Translations under genes and position numbers: made by a program
Shown: piece after piece, positions 5,369 to 7,154 of the stretch
Numbering within the stretch: position 1 is the stretch's first letter
Layout: each line of letters opens with the position of its first letter
From: Bifidobacteriaceae bacterium
Lineage (GTDB): Bacteria; Actinomycetota; Actinomycetes; Actinomycetales; WQXJ01
NCBI GenBank assembly: GCA_031276585.1
Contig: JAISMT010000003.1
Span: 1 to 7,154 of the forward strand
DNA length: 7,154 nucleotides
Direction of reading: 5' to 3'
Notes under the pieces: generated by a model
Seen by the model: only the letters and a program-made list of their open reading frames with translations
Databases searched by the model: none
What the model was told of the DNA's origin: nothing

Positions 5369-6793
5369 GTGTCTGGAGCTAAGCGGTTCAGTAAAGACCA
5401 GTTGCCCGGCGCGGCACTATCCCTAGCCAAAGTCTTTGCTGCTCAAGGAGCCGAGTTAGCTCTAGTGGGCGGGCCAGTCCGGGATTTGTTCTTAGGGCGC
5501 CCCATTCAGGATCTGGACTTTGCAACCAACGTCCCACCGGACCGCACCCTCGAGATTCTGCGCCCCTGGGCTAACAAAACTTGGGAAGTGGGGCGAGCCT
5601 TCGGCACCGTTGCTGGCCGGCGTGGTTCCGATGTAGTAGAGATCACCACTTACCGCACCGAGGAATATCAGACAGATTCCCGCAAACCTCAAGTCACCTA
5701 CGGTGATTCCCTGGAAGGCGATTTGTCGCGGCGGGATTTCACCGTTAACGCTATGGCTATCCGTTTAGCGCCGGAGCTGCGGTTTGTTGACCCTCATGGT
5801 GGGCTCAGCGATTTAGGAGCCCGCCTGCTGCGCACGCCCGCTGTCCCTACCCAGTCCTTTGATGATGACCCGTTGCGGATGATGCGCGCCGCACGCTTCG
5901 CCGCCCAACTCGGGTTCGACGTAGACCAACCCGTTTTGAGCGCTATCACAGCCATGGCAGAGCGGCTGGAAATAGTGAGCGCTGAACGCATTACCGCCGA
6001 ACTAACCAAGTTAATGCTGGCAGACCAGCCCCGGCGCGGCCTAGAACTCATGGTCTACACCGGTTTGGCGGATCAAGTTTTACCGGAGCTACCAGCCTTG
6101 CAACTCGCCATCGATGCAGGCCACCACCATAAAGACGTCTACGAACACTCTTTAACCGTGTTGGACCAAGCCATGGCTCTAGAAACCGGTCCGGACGGCC
6201 CGGTACCCGCCCCCGACCTAGTGTTGCGGCTGGCAGCGTTACTGCACGACATCGGCAAACCGGCTACCCGGCGTTTTGAACCAGGCGGTGTGGTGTCTTT
6301 TCACCACCACGAGATAGTGGGCGCAAAAATGGCTGGTAAACGGCTCCGGGCGTTACGTTTCGATAAAGCCACTATCGCGGATGTTACGCGGCTGATTGAG
6401 CTGCACTTACGTTTCCATGGTTACGGGGAAGGCACCTGGTCCGATGCCGCCGTTCGCCGTTACGTGGCCGATGCCGGACCGCTGTTGGAACGTTTACACC
6501 GCCTGACTCGGGCCGATTGCACCACTCAAAACCGGCGACGAGCGGAACGGCTCGCTTTTGCATATGACGATCTGGAACAGCGGATTCAAGAGCTAGCGGC
6601 TGAGGAAGAACTGAAAGCTATCCGGCCGGACCTGGACGGTAACCAGATCATGGAAATCCTGGGGCTTCCGCCCGGCAAAGCAGTAGGCCAGGCTTATAAA
6701 TATCTCCTGGACCTGCGCATGGAACGCGGGCCGTTGGGGCCCCAGGCAGCCCGGGAGGAACTGTTGGCCTGGTGGTCCCAGCAAGGCGTCTAA
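5369..6793 (+). CDS. pcnA: CCA tRNA nucleotidyltransferase
   Basis: This 474-residue enzyme adds or repairs the 3' CCA end of tRNAs from CTP and ATP without a nucleic acid template, in the cytoplasm. Class II nucleotidyltransferase motifs are complete. VGGPVRD lies at 33-39, the metal-binding pair D48-x-D50 is in QDLDF, RRDF at 121-124 contacts ribose, DDPLRMMRAARFAAQLGF lies at 166-183, and the base-recognition helix carries ERITAEL at 206-212. A C-terminal HD domain follows, with H293-D294 in LLHDIGKPATRRF and HHHE at 312-315, as in actinobacterial members; an associated phosphohydrolase activity is possible. Length is close to the 480 residues of M. tuberculosis PcnA. The start is GTG at 5369 with GGAG (5361-5364) four bases upstream, a slightly tight spacing. 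It is transcribed away from the NUDIX-murJ operon, the same divergent arrangement as in mycobacteria. In a genome with only one such gene it would be essential for CCA completion or repair. Confidence 0.95.
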   Translation: MSGAKRFSKDQLPGAALSLAKVFAAQGAELALVGGPVRDLFLGRPIQDLDFATNVPPDRTLEILRPWANKTWEVGRAFGTVAGRRGSDVVEITTYRTEEYQTDSRKPQVTYGDSLEGDLSRRDFTVNAMAIRLAPELRFVDPHGGLSDLGARLLRTPAVPTQSFDDDPLRMMRAARFAAQLGFDVDQPVLSAITAMAERLEIVSAERITAELTKLMLADQPRRGLELMVYTGLADQVLPELPALQLAIDAGHHHKDVYEHSLTVLDQAMALETGPDGPVPAPDLVLRLAALLHDIGKPATRRFEPGGVVSFHHHEIVGAKMAGKRLRALRFDKATIADVTRLIELHLRFHGYGEGTWSDAAVRRYVADAGPLLERLHRLTRADCTTQNRRRAERLAFAYDDLEQRIQELAAEEELKAIRPDLDGNQIMEILGLPPGKAVGQAYKYLLDLRMERGPLGPQAAREELLAWWSQQGV

Positions 6794-7154
6794 CTGCGGC
6801 CCAGCGGATTTAAGTAGATTCAGAACCCTAAGCTGTCCACCTGCACAAACACCTGCCCCCAACTCCAGCCAAACGACGCCATCAGCGAGGTGTGTAACCA
6901 ATTGACCTCAAGGCACATCCAACTCGTTTCAAGGTCAAGTGTGTACAAGAGCTACTTGGACTCAGAATCAAACACAACACCCGCCAACCCACCCACCAGG
7001 CCAAACACAAACCCACCAACCAAAACCACCACACAACATCAGCCAGGCATGTAACCAACTGACCTCAAAACACACCCAAACCGTTTCAAGGTCAATCGTG
7101 CACAAGGACTACTGGACTCAGAATCAACCACAACACCCGCAAACCCACCCACCA
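6794..7154. other. Non-coding stretch downstream of pcnA
   Basis: No gene is supported in these 361 bases. No tRNA fold or T-run terminator is seen directly after the pcnA stop. From about 6815 the sequence becomes A/C-rich on the plus strand and consists of a tandem array whose last copy runs off the right edge. The short open frames that cross it on the minus strand are shadows of pcnA. Confidence 0.7.
6881..7154. repeat. Tandem array, period about 157 bp, at least two copies
   Basis: 6881-6998 and 7038-7154 align over 118 positions with about 17 differences, one of them a single-base gap (counted by eye, roughly 86% identity). The bases between them (6999-7037) complete the period. A weaker, degenerate earlier copy can be seen from about 6815 (ATTCAGAA versus ACTCAGAA, then CCACCTGCACAAACAC versus CCACCAGGCCAAACAC). 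Each unit contains TTGACCT or CTGACCT paired with AGGTCAA at an unchanged 23-base spacing (6902-6938 and 7059-7095) and ends in a C-rich ACCCACCCACCA. Units are too long and too variable for CRISPR. The array is cut by the window, so its length and any associated gene are unknown. Confidence 0.8.

Noticed and set aside
6794..6840. Intrinsic terminator for pcnA
   Set aside because: No stable stem followed by a T-run was found after the stop codon.
6833..6841. DnaA box (CTGTCCACC)
   Set aside because: It matches only seven of nine positions of TTGTCCACA and is single, with no cluster that would support an origin.
6881..7154. CRISPR or integron attC array
   Set aside because: Repeats diverge along their whole length, the period is about 157 bp, and no attC core sites (RYYYAAC/GTTRRRY) are arranged in the expected pattern.

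Overview
The window looks like a piece of a chromosome from a moderate-GC actinobacterium. The gene block pcnA / NUDIX hydrolase / DUF6049 membrane protein / murJ matches, in order and orientation, the Mycobacterium tuberculosis Rv3907c-Rv3910 neighbourhood. I recall this as a conserved actinobacterial block. The stand-alone pseudokinase gene after murJ and the base composition suggest a member of the Actinomycetaceae (Mobiluncus/Varibaculum-like), but that placement is an inference from memory, not from a search.

Layout. Positions 1-502 (minus) hold the N-terminal part of a protein-kinase-like protein that lacks the catalytic residues and runs off the left edge. Positions 503-884 are non-coding and contain an inverted repeat, a palindrome, a hairpin and two perfect 47-bp direct repeats. 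Positions 885-5097 (minus) are a tight three-gene operon, read NUDIX hydrolase, then DUF6049 protein, then murJ, with the stop of each gene overlapping the start of the next (ATGA, then GTGA). Positions 5098-5368 are a divergent regulatory region rich in small inverted repeats. Positions 5369-6793 (plus) encode the CCA tRNA nucleotidyltransferase. Positions 6794-7154 are non-coding and contain a roughly 157-bp tandem repeat that continues to the right edge.

How the genes fit together. MurJ is the lipid II flippase that supplies peptidoglycan precursors outside the membrane. The DUF6049 protein is a predicted secreted, C-terminally membrane-anchored protein translated immediately before it. 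The pseudokinase resembles the intracellular pseudokinase domain that is fused to the C-terminus of mycobacterial MurJ (MviN), where the phosphorylated domain recruits the FHA protein FhaA to control wall synthesis. Here the same two parts are separate genes. The NUDIX hydrolase heads the operon, and pcnA, a tRNA 3'-end maturation gene, diverges from it.

I found no complete novel multigene system. The least explained items are the right-edge tandem array, the repeat-bearing gap between murJ and the pseudokinase, and the split pseudokinase itself.
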